This document shows positions 1 through 9,287 of a DNA stretch of 64,000 bases, in pieces (within the stretch, counting starts at the first letter, position 1; the number at the start of each line of letters is the position of its first letter). Origin of the DNA: Paracoccus sp. (in: a-proteobacteria) (lineage in GTDB: Bacteria > Pseudomonadota > Alphaproteobacteria > Rhodobacterales > Rhodobacteraceae); NCBI RefSeq assembly GCF_030538695.1, contig NZ_JAUNTN010000013.1:1-64000 (forward strand), read 5' to 3'. Both the position numbers and the translations under genes were made by a program. Under the pieces are notes generated by a model. The model made no database searches. It was given only the letters and a program-made list of their open reading frames with translations, and was not told where the DNA came from.

Positions 1-872
1 GGGACGAAAATTACCGCACCGTGTTCGAGGAAGGGAAGAACCGCGTTCACCCCTTTGTCGTGCCTAAGCTGATGAATAACGCCGCCGCCAGCCATGTCAG
101 CATGGAGTTCGGCTTGCGTGGCCCGTCCTTTACCGTCGCCACCGCCTGCGCCAGCAGCAATCACGCGATGGGGCTGGCGTTCCAGATGGTGCGATCCGGC
201 GCGGCGCGGGTCATGCTGACCGGCGGGGCCGAGGCGATGCTCTGCTTTGGCGGCGTCAAGGCGTGGGAAGGGTTGCGCGTCATGTCCAAGGACGCCTGCC
301 GTCCGTTCTCGGCCAATCGCAACGGCATGGTTCAGGGCGAGGGTGCCGGGGTTTTCGTCTTTGAAGATTATGACCACGCGGTTGCCCGTGGTGCGGATAT
401 TCTGGCGGAGGTCATTGGTTTTGCAATGTCCTCTGATGCGCAGGACATTGTTATGCCAAGCGCGCAGGGGGCCGAACGTGCCATTACCGGCGCGATGCAG
501 GATGCCCGGCTGAACCCGGAAAGCGTGGGCTATATCAACGCGCATGGCACCGGAACGGCGGCCAATGACAAGACCGAATGTGCCGCTGTTGCCCATGCGT
601 TCGGCCATCATGCTGACCGGCTGATGATCTCGTCCACCAAGTCGATGCATGGCCATGCCATTGGTGGCACCGGGGCGATCGAAATGCTGGCCTGTATCAT
701 GGCGCTGCGCGATGGGGTGATTGCGCCGACGATCAATTACGAAGAACCCGACCCGGAATGTGCGCTGGATGTGGTCCCGAACGAGGCGCGTGAGGCGCGT
801 GTCGATGCGGTCCTGTCCAATGCTTTTGCCTTTGGCGGGCTGAATGCGGTTATCGCATTGCGCCGGGTTTAG
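1..872 (+). CDS. Beta-ketoacyl-ACP synthase (KAS II family), 3' part
   Basis: The gene enters from the left edge: the reading frame is open from base 3, so the start lies outside the window. The visible part carries the condensing-enzyme hallmarks: the nucleophile cysteine in TACASS near base 147, the first catalytic histidine in NAHGTGT, the second in STKSMHGH, and the glycine-rich end FAFGGLNAV. Enzymes of this family join malonyl-ACP to an acyl chain in the cytoplasm. It is not the housekeeping fabF, which lies complete at 35280-36539, so this copy may serve a specialised lipid or polyketide route. That role is inference; the upstream neighbours are not visible. Confidence 0.9.
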   Translation, partial: DENYRTVFEEGKNRVHPFVVPKLMNNAAASHVSMEFGLRGPSFTVATACASSNHAMGLAFQMVRSGAARVMLTGGAEAMLCFGGVKAWEGLRVMSKDACRPFSANRNGMVQGEGAGVFVFEDYDHAVARGADILAEVIGFAMSSDAQDIVMPSAQGAERAITGAMQDARLNPESVGYINAHGTGTAANDKTECAAVAHAFGHHADRLMISSTKSMHGHAIGGTGAIEMLACIMALRDGVIAPTINYEEPDPECALDVVPNEAREARVDAVLSNAFAFGGLNAVIALRRV

Positions 873-1712
873 TGAGGCGCTTGACGGTTGATGGTGCTGG
901 TGATGCCGACCGGCTGGCTGCTTTGTGATGCGGCAAGGGTCTGATCCAGAAGGTTTTTTCTGATGGGCTGGGGGCGTTTATATCCCGGTCATGCTGGGGC
1001 AGGGCAGGGGATCGGGCAGGCTGTCAGCGCGCGTTTAGCTTACCAATCCGCCTGATGGCTCTGAGCAGCAGTCCGGAGAATGGGTTTCATCAAGCCTGCT
1101 CAGGGTCTTGTTGCAAGATGCGCCGGATACGCATGACGAATGGCACCCGGATGCAGGCTGATTGCTTTTGTTGCAAGGATTTGGTTTATATAAGAAAAAT
1201 AGATGGGTCCGCGAATATGGAAATGGTGCTGGTGCCAGAATGGCAGATGATAAGTAAGGGGCTGGACAGAAGCGGCAATCTTTTATCGCAAGGCTTTTGA
1301 GGAGGAGATTCTGAAAGCAGCGGGTTATGTGGCGTTTGTCGCAAATAAGCCTTGCAATGCCTCATGCTGGTTTCTGCTTTGATCGTTTTCCCAGAAAGGC
1401 GATGCCGTTATCGTCGCCCGGTTCCGGCAAGAAGACGCATTGGGCGTTCGGGCAAAGCAACTCAATCATTCCGCGCGGGGTCTGACAGTTTCAAGACCAT
1501 GAAGCGGCCCGTTGTTTCCAAGCGGCGATTTCTGAAACGCAGCGCCATGTCACGCGGCATCCGGAGGCTTCTGGTTGATGGAATTGGAAAACAGATACGC
1601 TTGATTACTTGAGCGACAATTTTCGTGGTTCGCGTAACAGAAACACCAAGAAACGGTGACGGGCGGCACCGGCAACATTTCGTCGGCCAGATCACCAAGC
1701 CTTGACCGTTGA
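873..1712. other. Intergenic region without a recognisable gene
   Basis: About 0.84 kb separates the ketosynthase from the IalB-like gene. Short open frames exist on both strands, near 1055-1300, 1352-1612 and 1462-1698. None has a family signature, convincing codon use or a ribosome site, and the frames around 1462-1612 overlap on opposite strands. The stretch around 1140-1330 is more AT-rich than its surroundings. This may be decayed foreign DNA, but I see no terminal repeats or transposase motifs. Confidence 0.5.
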
Positions 1713-1736
1713 GGGCGCCCGGTCAGCCGGACGCCC
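1713..1736 (-). terminator. Hairpin downstream of the IalB-like gene
   Basis: A GC-rich inverted repeat (GGGCGCCCGG, loop TCAG, then CCGGACGCCC, with one mismatch) lies 18 bases past the stop codon of the minus-strand gene. There is no T-run, so it is a weak or factor-assisted terminator at best. Confidence 0.4.
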
Positions 1737-1753
1737 GATGTTTCTTGCTTGGA

Positions 1754-2659
1754 TCAGTTTGCAGCCGCAGCGCCGGCGCGCAGTTCGGCGGCATAGGCGG
1801 CCAGCGCGTCATAGCCGGCGGTAAAGCCGGTCAGCGACAGGCTCAGGTCCACGGCCTGATCTTCGGGGGCGCCAAAGGGCAGCAGGGTCACAGTGGCCTT
1901 GTTGCCGCGCTTCATTGCGGTCAGTTCCTCATTGGTCAGGCCGATGCGCGACACGCAGCCGACAGGGGTGCAGACCGCAAACGGGTAAGCGTTCTTTTTG
2001 CCGCTGTCGATCTGCATGGTCAGCCCGTGCATCAGGTCGGTTTCAAGCGGTGCAACCGCGGTCGCGCCAGCCGCCACGCCACGCTGACCTTCCAGCGGGA
2101 TCAGCGACAGTTCGGCAACAGCAGTGCCATTGCTGTCTTTCATCAGCTGATACAGCTCGCAGGGGTCGGTGTTCGAAGCGGTGTGGATGCAGCGCATGGT
2201 CCAGTCACCATGGGTCGCGCGGGTATAGCTGGAGCCGGGTTGCGGTTCCGTGCCTTCACCTTCGGCCGGGGCGGTTTCTGCGGGTGCTGCGGCGGTGCCG
2301 TCCGCCGCCGGGGTTTCGGTTGCCGTCGTTGCTTCGGTGGTGGCCGGAGCCTCACCCGCCACTGCTGCGGCGGCATCCTGAACAGCCCCGGCAGCCGCAT
2401 CTGCGGCTGCACCAGCGGCATCCGCAGCTGCGCCCGCCGCCTCAGTAGTGGCATTGGCAGCAGCTTCAGTCGCGGCATTGGCAGCATCCGCAGCGGCATT
2501 TGCTGCGTCGCTTGCGGCGGTGGCCGCACCCTCAACCGCATTGGCGGCGGCCTGTGGCAGCGGCGTGGTGGTGGCCGCGTCTTGTGCGAAAGTTGCGCCT
2601 GCCGAAGCGGCAATGGTCAGCATCGCGGCCAGCAGGGCCGGAGAGGTCTTGACTGCCAT
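1754..2659 (-). CDS. Secreted invasion-associated locus B (IalB) family protein
   Basis: This 301-residue protein has a signal peptide (residues 1-25, ending AGATFA before QD). An unusually long Ala-rich, Thr/Glu/Asp-dotted linker follows at about 36-140, and a C-terminal IalB-type domain starts near 143 (ATHGDWTMRC) with paired cysteines such as AVCTPVGC. IalB proteins are small periplasmic or surface proteins found in many alphaproteobacteria, and their exact role outside Bartonella is unclear. I chose the ATG at 2659 because AGGA lies six bases upstream; the in-frame ATG two codons earlier directly abuts that site. The linker is repetitive and may be a flexible, envelope-spanning segment. 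Confidence 0.85.
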   Translation of the reverse strand: MAVKTSPALLAAMLTIAASAGATFAQDAATTTPLPQAAANAVEGAATAASDAANAAADAANAATEAAANATTEAAGAAADAAGAAADAAAGAVQDAAAAVAGEAPATTEATTATETPAADGTAAAPAETAPAEGEGTEPQPGSSYTRATHGDWTMRCIHTASNTDPCELYQLMKDSNGTAVAELSLIPLEGQRGVAAGATAVAPLETDLMHGLTMQIDSGKKNAYPFAVCTPVGCVSRIGLTNEELTAMKRGNKATVTLLPFGAPEDQAVDLSLSLTGFTAGYDALAAYAAELRAGAAAAN

Positions 2660-3141
2660 GGTCATTCCTTTCTTTCTGAATGGGCCATTCAAGGCTTGCT
2701 CTTGAGCTATCATGCCGAAACCGGCTTGTCATTCCTTGCCGTTCACTGACGACCGATGCGCCGCACACATCAGCGCGAACGATCACCCCCGCGCGAGCTG
2801 CGGCGACAGCCCCCTGCATGAACATGGAAAAAGGGCCGCAATAGCGACCCTTTTCCGTTCCCACCCTGCCGGACTGGCCGGTCTTATTGGGGCCGAAGCT
2901 AGAGCCGCTCTGCGCTTGGGTCAATCACTTTCACAAATCTGACATCATCTATTTTCTGCCTTTATCCTTACGCGACTGCGGGCCTTTCCGCCTTGGAAAC
3001 GCCGCAGCCCGAAGGCTGCGGCGAGGGACAAGAAGGAACACCAGCCAAACGGAGCTACTTGGCCGGATGGCTTCTTCATGGCACAGAGGTCTTAATAAAG
3101 CGTTCACGCGGACGCATTTTCTGACGCAAAGGGTGAAAAAC
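2660..3141. other. Intergenic region with two inverted repeats
   Basis: This divergent region separates the IalB-like gene from the DUF853 gene and should hold both promoters. It contains a GGAAAAAGGG...CCCTTTTCC inverted repeat at 2826-2856 and a perfect 10-bp hairpin at 3000-3023. Open frames run into it from the DUF853 gene, but nothing coding is recognisable. Confidence 0.45.
3000..3023. other. Perfect 10-bp stem with tetraloop, function unknown
   Basis: CGCCGCAGCC and GGCTGCGGCG pair exactly around a four-base loop, CGAA on the plus strand and the extra-stable TTCG on the minus strand. On the minus strand three Ts follow. It could end a minus-strand transcript or be part of a small RNA or of the DUF853 leader; no minus-strand gene ends here. 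Confidence 0.5.
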
Positions 3142-4689
3142 GTGCAAATCGTCGATCTGGATCAGGGAACCTTATTCGTTGGCGGCGGTGGTCAGGACTA
3201 TGCCGAAGCCCAGCAAATGCTGCTGAAATACGGCAACCGCCACGGGCTGATCGCAGGGGCGACCGGGACAGGGAAAACCGTCACGCTGCAAGTTCTGGCC
3301 GAAGGGTTTTCCATGGCCGGGGTGCCGGTTTTCCTGTCGGATGTGAAGGGCGATCTGTCGGGAATCGCCAAGCCGGGCAGCGATCAGGCGAAAACCCATC
3401 AGGCTTTCACCGACCGTTCCGCGACCATCGGGCTTGATCTGGAATATCGCAAATTGCCGGTGACTTTTTGGGATATCTGGGGTGAAAAGGGCCATCCCGT
3501 GCGCACCACGCCAGCCGAAATGGGGCCGCTGTTGCTGTCGCGGCTGCTGGATTTGACGGCGGTGCAGGAGGGGGTGATGAACATTGCCTTCCGCATCGCT
3601 GATGAGCAGGGCCTCGCGCTGGCGGATCTGAAGGATCTTCAGGCGATGCTGGTCTGGCTGGGCCAGAATGCGGCCGAGATCTCGCTGCAATATGGCAATG
3701 TCTCGACCGCCAGCGTGGGGGCGATTCAGCGGGCGTTGCTGGTGCTGGAAAATCAGGGAGGCGGGCTGTTCTTTGCAGAACCGGCGCTGGAATTGTCGGA
3801 CCTGATCCGGCAGGATGCGCAGGGGCGCGGGATGATTAACGTGCTGGCTGCAGAAAAGCTGATGAGCGCGCCGCGCCTTTATGCGACCTTTCTTTTGTGG
3901 CTGATGTCCGAGCTGTTCGAGCAGCTTCCCGAGGTGGGCGACCCGGACAAGCCGGTGATGGCGTTCTTTTTCGATGAGGCGCACCTGCTGTTCAATGATG
4001 CACCCAAGGCGCTGCTGGACAAGATCGAGCAGGTGGTGCGGCTGATTCGCTCTAAGGGGGTGGGGGTGTATTTCATCACCCAAAACCCGACCGATGTGCC
4101 TGATTCGGTTTTGTCGCAGCTTGGTAATCGGGTGCAGCACGCGCTGAGGGCCTTCACGGCCAAGGATCAAAAGGCGCTGCGTCAGGCGGCGCAGAACTAC
4201 CGCGCTAATCCTGATTTTGACACAGTGGATGCGATCCAGCATGTCGGCACCGGCGAGGCGGTGACATCTCTGTTGGAAAACAAGGGGGTGCCGGGCATGG
4301 TTCAGCGCACATTGGTGCGGCCCCCGGTCACGCAGCTTGGCCCGATCACGGATGATGAGCGTACGGCGATCATGGCAACCTCGCCGCTGGGGCTGAAATA
4401 TAATCAGGTGATCGATCGCGAATCGGCCTTTGAAATCTTGTCGCGCCGCGCCGAAGAAGCCGCCGCCGAGGCCGAAAAGGCCAAGGCGGTCGATGATCTG
4501 TTCAAGATGGAGGGCGGCAGCGCCCGCAGTCGCGGATATTCCGCGCCGCAGATCAAGGCGGCGCAGCAGACTTCGATTGCCGAAGATCTGGTTGGCACGC
4601 TGGGTAAGACCCTGACGCGGCAAGTCACCAATCAGGCCAGCCGGGCGATCATCCGCGGCGTTCTTGGCTCGCTGTTCCGCGGGCGCTGA
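3142..4689 (+). CDS. HerA-like P-loop ATPase, DUF853 family
   Basis: This 515-residue cytoplasmic ATPase belongs to the HerA/FtsK-like translocase group. The glycine-rich opening FVGGGG is followed by Walker A (GATGTGKT), the Walker B region FFFDEAHLLF, and the sensor-like stretch YFITQNPTDVP. The C-terminus is helical and Ala/Glu-rich. Family members are annotated as helicase HerA-like proteins; the substrate is unknown. I chose the GTG at 3142 because AAGGG lies eight bases upstream and the family opens just before the glycine-rich segment; the frame stays open much further upstream without support. Its 3' end overlaps the convergent DUF6477 gene by 58 bases. Confidence 0.85.
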   Translation: MQIVDLDQGTLFVGGGGQDYAEAQQMLLKYGNRHGLIAGATGTGKTVTLQVLAEGFSMAGVPVFLSDVKGDLSGIAKPGSDQAKTHQAFTDRSATIGLDLEYRKLPVTFWDIWGEKGHPVRTTPAEMGPLLLSRLLDLTAVQEGVMNIAFRIADEQGLALADLKDLQAMLVWLGQNAAEISLQYGNVSTASVGAIQRALLVLENQGGGLFFAEPALELSDLIRQDAQGRGMINVLAAEKLMSAPRLYATFLLWLMSELFEQLPEVGDPDKPVMAFFFDEAHLLFNDAPKALLDKIEQVVRLIRSKGVGVYFITQNPTDVPDSVLSQLGNRVQHALRAFTAKDQKALRQAAQNYRANPDFDTVDAIQHVGTGEAVTSLLENKGVPGMVQRTLVRPPVTQLGPITDDERTAIMATSPLGLKYNQVIDRESAFEILSRRAEEAAAEAEKAKAVDDLFKMEGGSARSRGYSAPQIKAAQQTSIAEDLVGTLGKTLTRQVTNQASRAIIRGVLGSLFRGR

Positions 4690-4973
4690 GCGCGGATTTC
4701 TGCCAGAAGCGCGATCAGCAGCCGGATATGGCGGTGCAGGTCGTAATCCGGGGCGCGGTTCAGCCGCGCCTCGTTCAGACGGGCTTCCTCGGCCCGCAGG
4801 CGCGGTAGCGCAACATCCGCTGTCGGCAAGTGATCGTTGCGCAGCAGACGCGGCAGGTCACGTTCGCGTCGCCAGCCGCTTTGTCCGGCCTGCGCGGCCC
4901 GGACCAGAAGTCGGGGGCGGCGCAGCGATTCGCGGCTGGGAAAGGCGATAATCATGCAATTCTGACGGTGCAT
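4632..4973 (-). CDS. DUF6477 family protein
   Basis: This small basic protein of 113 residues is rich in Arg and Leu and has a helical C-terminal half. The opening (SRESLRRPRLLVRAA) and overall pattern match DUF6477, a family of unknown function restricted to Rhodobacterales. The start at 4973 has AGGAG six bases upstream; an in-frame ATG six codons later lacks such a site. It converges on and overlaps the 3' end of the DUF853 gene, so its last 19 codons are antisense to that gene. No catalytic motif or signal peptide is seen. Confidence 0.7.
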   Translation of the reverse strand: MHRQNCMIIAFPSRESLRRPRLLVRAAQAGQSGWRRERDLPRLLRNDHLPTADVALPRLRAEEARLNEARLNRAPDYDLHRHIRLLIALLAEIRAQRPRNSEPRTPRMIARLA

Positions 4974-5163
4974 CGGGAACTCCTGATTACTGATATGGCC
5001 AGAATGAAACAGCTTTTGCGTGTGTTGCGCTGTGCGGAGGATGCGCGGGCGCTTTGGCAGGGATTCCTTAACCATTCTTAGCGATTGGTAAGCATATCAG
5101 CCTGCCGAACCTATCGGTGAAACAACCCAAGGGCGTAAACCCCAAGGAATTACAGGATCAAAG

Positions 5164-6193
5164 ATGAGCCTTCTGCCTGCCGATCTGACCCCGAAAACCG
5201 CGTTGCATCCCGATTGCGCCATGTATCGCCGCCACGTTGAAAACGGCGAATCCATTCGCGCACTGGCCCGAGAAGCGGGTTGCCATCCCTCAACCATGAT
5301 GCGCCGGATTCGCCGTTTTGAAAGCCGCCGCGATGATCCGCTGGTGGATGCGGCGCTGGATCGCCCGGCCTCTGCGGCGGATCAGCGCCAGCTTCAGCGC
5401 ATCCTGCGTCGTCTGGCTGAGCCGGGCGCGGTGCTGGCGGTGGCGGCCGGGATGGACAAGGCCATTGTCAGCCGAGATGAGATGCGCACCGCGATTCTGG
5501 ATGCCACCCTGGCCGAGCATCTGGCGCTGCAAGGCTGGGTTGAGTTGATCGGGCAGGGGCGCATCGCTCGCTATGTCCTGACGGCTTCGGGGCGGGCGGC
5601 GCTGCGGGCGATGTTGGGGGGGGGCTGGCCCGGTGCTGCGGGCGGCTGATCTGCGTACTGCGCAAGCGGTCGACCTTGGCCCGGAGGCCGCGCAGGCGCA
5701 TCGGGTTTGGGATCGGCGCGTTATCAAAGATCCCGAGACCGGTCAGCGCCGCCGGGCGCGGGTGAACCTTGCCGAAAGCCCGGTGCAATTGCTGGCGCGG
5801 CGACGTGGGCCGGATGGCAAGCCCTTCCTCAGCCGCGACGAAATTGCCGCAGCCGAGCGCATCCGTGAGGATTTCGAGCTGGCGCAGCTCGGACCGCGTG
5901 TCACCCAGAATTGGGATCGCTTTATGACCTCTGGGGTCGAGGCGGGGCGGGGAACTGGCGGTGACGGTTCTTTCGCTGCGCGCGATCGGGTGGCGGCGGC
6001 CCTGCGGGATCTTGGGCCGGGGATGGGAGATGTGGTGCTGCGGGTCTGCTGTTTTCTGGAAGGTGTCGAGGCGACCGAGCGCCGTCTGGGCTGGTCGGCG
6101 CGTTCCGGCAAGGTCGTTCTGCGGCTGGCTTTAATGCGGCTGGCGCGGCATTATCAAGTCACTTATGGCGGTGGCACAAGGCTGATCGGTTAA
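5164..6193 (+). pseudogene. Helix-turn-helix DUF6456 regulator, frameshifted at a G9 run
   Basis: The first frame (5164-5649) encodes an N-terminal HTH region (ALAREAGCHPSTMMRRIRR). The second frame (open to 6193) encodes a DUF6456 domain with NLAESPVQLLARRR. Homologues carry both parts in one protein. The frames meet at nine consecutive Gs (5616-5624). Removing one G fuses them into a 342-residue protein reading AMLGGAGPVLRAADL across the join. The cause may be a real mutation, slippage or phase variation, or a sequencing error. The start has AGGA seven bases upstream. Members are presumed DNA-binding regulators. Confidence 0.75.
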
Positions 6194-6280
6194 CGGCTGC
6201 TTAACTATAATGCCAAGTAATCGTTGATTTTTGTGTGGGAGTGTGGTCGGTTCAGGGAAGTGTTTTACAGGCTTGAACCG

Positions 6281-6811
6281 ATGACTTTGACTCGCCTCTT
6301 TGCCCTTGGCTTTACCCTGATCCTGACGGCCTGCGGCCAGGGTTCCTCGCCCGCTGACGGGACCAGCCCCTATGATGTGCAGGCTGCGGCCCCCGGTCAG
6401 GCGCAATGCTTTACCACCAGCGCGGCAGATAACGCCAAGGGTGCGGCGGCGACCAGTGCCGTACGCCGGGCGCAGGGGCAGGTGCCTGTGCGGGCCAATG
6501 ATGTGCTGGCCCGCGCTGCTGCGGCCCATGCTTGCGATATGGCAAAACGCGGGTTTATGTCTCATGCCGGGTCAACCACGACGGGGCCACGGCCACGGGC
6601 GAAAGCATTGGGCTTTTCACCGCAGATCATTGCGGAAAATATCGCGGCAGGGCCGTTCAGCCTCGACCGGGTTCTGGCGGAATGGAATGCATCTTCCGGC
6701 CATCTCAGCAATATCCTGATCCCGCAAATGACCGACTTCGGGATCGGTCGCGCTATTGGCAGCGACGGGCGCACGGTGTTTTGGGCGGCGGTTTACAGCA
6801 CGCCGGGCTGA
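6281..6811 (+). CDS. CAP-domain lipoprotein
   Basis: This 176-residue protein starts with a lipoprotein signal peptide ending in the lipobox LTAC (Cys near residue 17). A CAP/SCP domain follows: RANDVLARAAAAHACDMAKRG, then FMSHAG, IIAENIA and the C-terminal TDFGIGRA and VFWAAVYS strands. CAP proteins of bacteria are exported and their biochemical function is mostly unknown. I chose the ATG at 6281 because the signal peptide begins there; the frame is open further upstream but without a plausible leader. It converges on the lytic transglycosylase gene. Confidence 0.85.
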   Translation: MTLTRLFALGFTLILTACGQGSSPADGTSPYDVQAAAPGQAQCFTTSAADNAKGAAATSAVRRAQGQVPVRANDVLARAAAAHACDMAKRGFMSHAGSTTTGPRPRAKALGFSPQIIAENIAAGPFSLDRVLAEWNASSGHLSNILIPQMTDFGIGRAIGSDGRTVFWAAVYSTPG

Positions 6812-6850
6812 ATTGTTTTGCCGGGTGGCATGTGCCGCCCGGCAGAATCG

Positions 6851-7336
6851 TCAGGCCCGCAATCCGGTTTCTTGCAACAGGCCCTTACGTTTGGCCTCGT
6901 AGTAATAGCCGCTTGCATACCATTTAATCGCGGCATCATGGTTGCCATCCGCGACCAGATAGGCACCGCGCAAATATTTCACGCCATAATTCAGGTTGTT
7001 ATCGGCATCCAGAAGCCCTTCCGGGGTGCCGCGATAGCCCATCGTTTTGGCCGTAGCGGGCAGGATTTGCAGCAGGCCATAATAGGGACCATTGCGGGCC
7101 TTGGGACGGTGACGGCTTTCGCGGATGGCCAGCCGGTGAACCAGATCGACCGGAACTTCGTGATGCGCCGCCCAATAGTTGATTTTGCGGCGCAATTCGG
7201 GTGTTTCATTCGGATACAGCGCCAGCCGGTCTTGCGCTTGAGTTAACGGCTGTTGCTGCGATCGGGGTGCGCTGCCACAGGCTGACAGCGCGGTCAGGAT
7301 AAGGGCAGAGCCAAGAAAATAACGACGGTTCATCAT
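6851..7336 (-). CDS. Lytic transglycosylase (SLT domain) lipoprotein
   Basis: This small lipoprotein of 161 residues has the lipobox LSAC and a Slt70-type catalytic domain. It keeps the catalytic Glu in AIRESRH and the motifs GPYYGLLQILPATAK (GLLQ), LLDADNNLNYGVKYL and a late Tyr-rich stretch. It should cleave peptidoglycan glycan strands in the periplasm, probably anchored to the outer membrane. Two adjacent ATGs (7336 and 7333) are possible; GGA sits three or six bases upstream, so 7333 is slightly better. It lies downstream of lpdA but is separated from it by a strong terminator, so it is probably transcribed on its own. Confidence 0.87.
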   Translation of the reverse strand: MMNRRYFLGSALILTALSACGSAPRSQQQPLTQAQDRLALYPNETPELRRKINYWAAHHEVPVDLVHRLAIRESRHRPKARNGPYYGLLQILPATAKTMGYRGTPEGLLDADNNLNYGVKYLRGAYLVADGNHDAAIKWYASGYYYEAKRKGLLQETGLRA

Positions 7337-7347
7337 GTTTCCATCAG

Positions 7348-7373
7348 AAAAGGGCGGCCCAAGAAGGCCGCCC
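7348..7373 (-). terminator. Intrinsic terminator after lpdA
   Basis: On the minus strand GGGCGGCC, loop TTCTTG, and GGCCGCCC are followed by TTTT. It lies about 60 bases past the lpdA stop and closes the suc-lpd operon. Confidence 0.85.
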
Positions 7374-7434
7374 GATCCCTATGTCCGCGCCAAAGCCGCT
7401 GCAAGGGGGCGCTGACGCCCCGGCGGCTTTCTGC

Positions 7435-8823
7435 TTAAACGTGGATTGCACCGGCGCCGCAGGCCAGCGCCGCTTCGCGCACGGCTTCCGAACAGGTCGG
7501 GTGCGCGTGGCAGGTCAGGGCAATATCCTCGGCCGAGGCACCAAAAGACATGGCCACGCAAACCTCGTGGATCATTTCGCCCGCATTCGGGCCAATGATA
7601 TGACAGCCAAGCACGCGGTCGGTGTCGGCGTCCACGATCATCTTCACGAAACCATCAGCCTGCATCATCGCCTTGGCACGCGCATTGCCCATGAAGGGGA
7701 ACTTGCCGGTCTTGATCTTGCGACCGCTGGCCTTGGCGGTTTCTTCCGTCAGGCCGACGCTGGCGACCTCGGGCGTGGTGTAGATCACACCGGGGATCAC
7801 GTCATAATCAACATGGCCATGTTTGCCTGCGATAGTTTCCGCGACGGCCATGCCCTCATCCTCGGCCTTATGGGCCAGCATCGGGCCGGTGATGGCATCG
7901 CCAATGGCGTAGATGCCCTTCACGTTGGTGGCCGAATGCGCGTCCGTGGCAATCTGGCCGCGTTCCGTCAGTTTCACGCCAAGGGCATCAAGACCAAGCC
8001 CCTCGGTAAAGGGTTTGCGGCCCGTCGCGACCAGCACCACATCGGCCCTGATCTGATGTTCGCTGTCGTCTTTTTTCAGCTTATAGGTGACGGTTGCGCC
8101 ATCCTTGCCAGCCTCGGCCCCCTGAACCGCTGCACCAAGCACGAAGTTCAGTCCTTGTTTGGTCAGGATTTTCTGGAACTGCTTTTGCACCTCGCCGTCC
8201 ATGCCGGGGGTGATGGCGTCGAGATATTCCACCACCGTGACATCCGCGCCAAGGCGGCTGTAAACCGAGCCAAGCTCCAGCCCGATGACGCCCGCGCCGA
8301 TGACCACCATGGATTTCGGGGTTTTCGGCAAAGACAGCGCGCCGGTGGAGTCGACGATCACGCCCGCGTCGTTATCCACCGTGATGCCCGGCAGGCTGGA
8401 CGGCACCGAGCCAGAGGCGATGACGATGTTTTTCGTATCATAATCCTTGTCGCCCACGCGCACTTTGCCCGCTGCCGGAATCGAGGCCCAGCCCTTGATC
8501 CAGTCGATCTTGTTCTTTTTGAACAGGAACTCGATCCCCTTGGTGTTGCCGCCAACGGTGTCGGCCTTGTAGGCCTGCATTTTGTTCCAGTCGACCTTGG
8601 GAGCATCCCCGATCAGGCCCATTTTCGCAAAGTTTTCATGGGTTTCATGCAGCATATGGCTGGCGTGCAGCAGGGCCTTGGACGGGATGCAGCCGACGTT
8701 CAGGCAGGTGCCGCCAAGGGTGTCTCGCCCTTCGACCACGGCGGTTTTCAGCCCCAGTTGGGCGGCGCGGATGGCGCAGACATAACCGCCGGGGCCGGCG
8801 CCAATCACGATAAGATCATACAT
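7435..8823 (-). CDS. lpdA: Dihydrolipoyl dehydrogenase (E3)
   Basis: This 462-residue flavoprotein reoxidises dihydrolipoamide on the 2-oxoglutarate dehydrogenase complex, passing electrons through FAD to NAD+. The FAD-binding GAGPGG is at residues 8-13, and the redox-active disulfide is C40 and C45 in GGTCLNVGC. The NAD-binding [10 protein letters not shown] is mid-protein, and the C-terminal CHAHPTCSE supplies the catalytic His-Glu pair. It is the last gene of the suc cluster, after sucA, sucB and two small genes, which fits a dedicated E3 for this complex. Length and motifs are complete. Confidence 0.97.
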   Translation of the reverse strand: MYDLIVIGAGPGGYVCAIRAAQLGLKTAVVEGRDTLGGTCLNVGCIPSKALLHASHMLHETHENFAKMGLIGDAPKVDWNKMQAYKADTVGGNTKGIEFLFKKNKIDWIKGWASIPAAGKVRVGDKDYDTKNIVIASGSVPSSLPGITVDNDAGVIVDSTGALSLPKTPKSMVVIGAGVIGLELGSVYSRLGADVTVVEYLDAITPGMDGEVQKQFQKILTKQGLNFVLGAAVQGAEAGKDGATVTYKLKKDDSEHQIRADVVLVATGRKPFTEGLGLDALGVKLTERGQIATDAHSATNVKGIYAIGDAITGPMLAHKAEDEGMAVAETIAGKHGHVDYDVIPGVIYTTPEVASVGLTEETAKASGRKIKTGKFPFMGNARAKAMMQADGFVKMIVDADTDRVLGCHIIGPNAGEMIHEVCVAMSFGASAEDIALTCHAHPTCSEAVREAALACGAGAIHV

Positions 8824-8850
8824 GGGTGGTTCCTTTCCTTGACCGCGGAA

Positions 8851-8903
8851 CCGGGGGCTTCGCGCCCCCGGACCCCCGCGGGATATTTTTATGAAGAAGA
8901 AAG
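8851..8903 (-). repeat. Dispersed terminator-like repeat, copy 1
   Basis: Read on the minus strand, the unit is CTTTCTTCTTCA, then AAATATCCC, a G-run, and a hairpin (CCGGGGGC/GCCCCCGG). Two further copies lie at 23392-23440 and 29103-29154. This one supplies the last codons (Ser-Ser-Ser-stop) of the MAPEG gene. Such GC-rich elements recur behind genes in Rhodobacterales. Confidence 0.75.
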
Positions 8904-9287
8904 CAGGGCGGTCAGCAGCATGGTCATCGTTGCCAGAAAACCTGTGGCCCAGATAACGGAACGCCAGGGCGACCAGCCAAAGGCATAGGCTGGGACATAA
9001 AGCACCCGTGCGATCAGATAGAGCCAGGCGCAGATGGCCGTCATCTGGCTGGCGCTGTTGCCAAGCGTTACGGTGATGACGGCGATCGTGAACAGGATCA
9101 GCCCTTCGAAATGATTGTTCACGGCGCGGCGCAACCGGCCGGTGATCGGACTGAATTGCGGCTGGCTGTCACGAGGGCTGGCGTTCCAGTCGGCACCGAC
9201 ATCGCGGTTCATCACCGCCCCGGCAAGGCCAATCTGGACGGCTTGCAAAAGCGCCGCCAGCGCCAGAACGGTCAGCTCGGTGGTCAT
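8889..9287 (-). CDS. MAPEG family membrane protein
   Basis: This 132-residue integral membrane protein has about four hydrophobic helices. The MAPEG signature region is [16 protein letters not shown], followed by [20 protein letters not shown] proteins include membrane glutathione transferases and related enzymes of eicosanoid metabolism; the substrate of the bacterial forms is usually unknown. Its ATG overlaps the TGA of the upstream small gene (ATGA), so the two are translationally coupled within the suc-lpd operon. Its 3' end runs into a copy of the dispersed repeat. Confidence 0.85.
   Translation of the reverse strand: MTTELTVLALAALLQAVQIGLAGAVMNRDVGADWNASPRDSQPQFSPITGRLRRAVNNHFEGLILFTIAVITVTLGNSASQMTAICAWLYLIARVLYVPAYAFGWSPWRSVIWATGFLATMTMLLTALLSSS

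Noticed and set aside
1055..1698. Short frames in the left intergenic region as possible genes or transposase remains
   Set aside because: No ribosome sites, no family motifs, overlapping opposite frames, and no terminal inverted repeats.
4995..5081. 28-codon frame MARMKQLLRVLRCAEDARAL, divergent to the DUF6477 gene
   Set aside because: Too short, without a ribosome site or conserved context; more likely chance.
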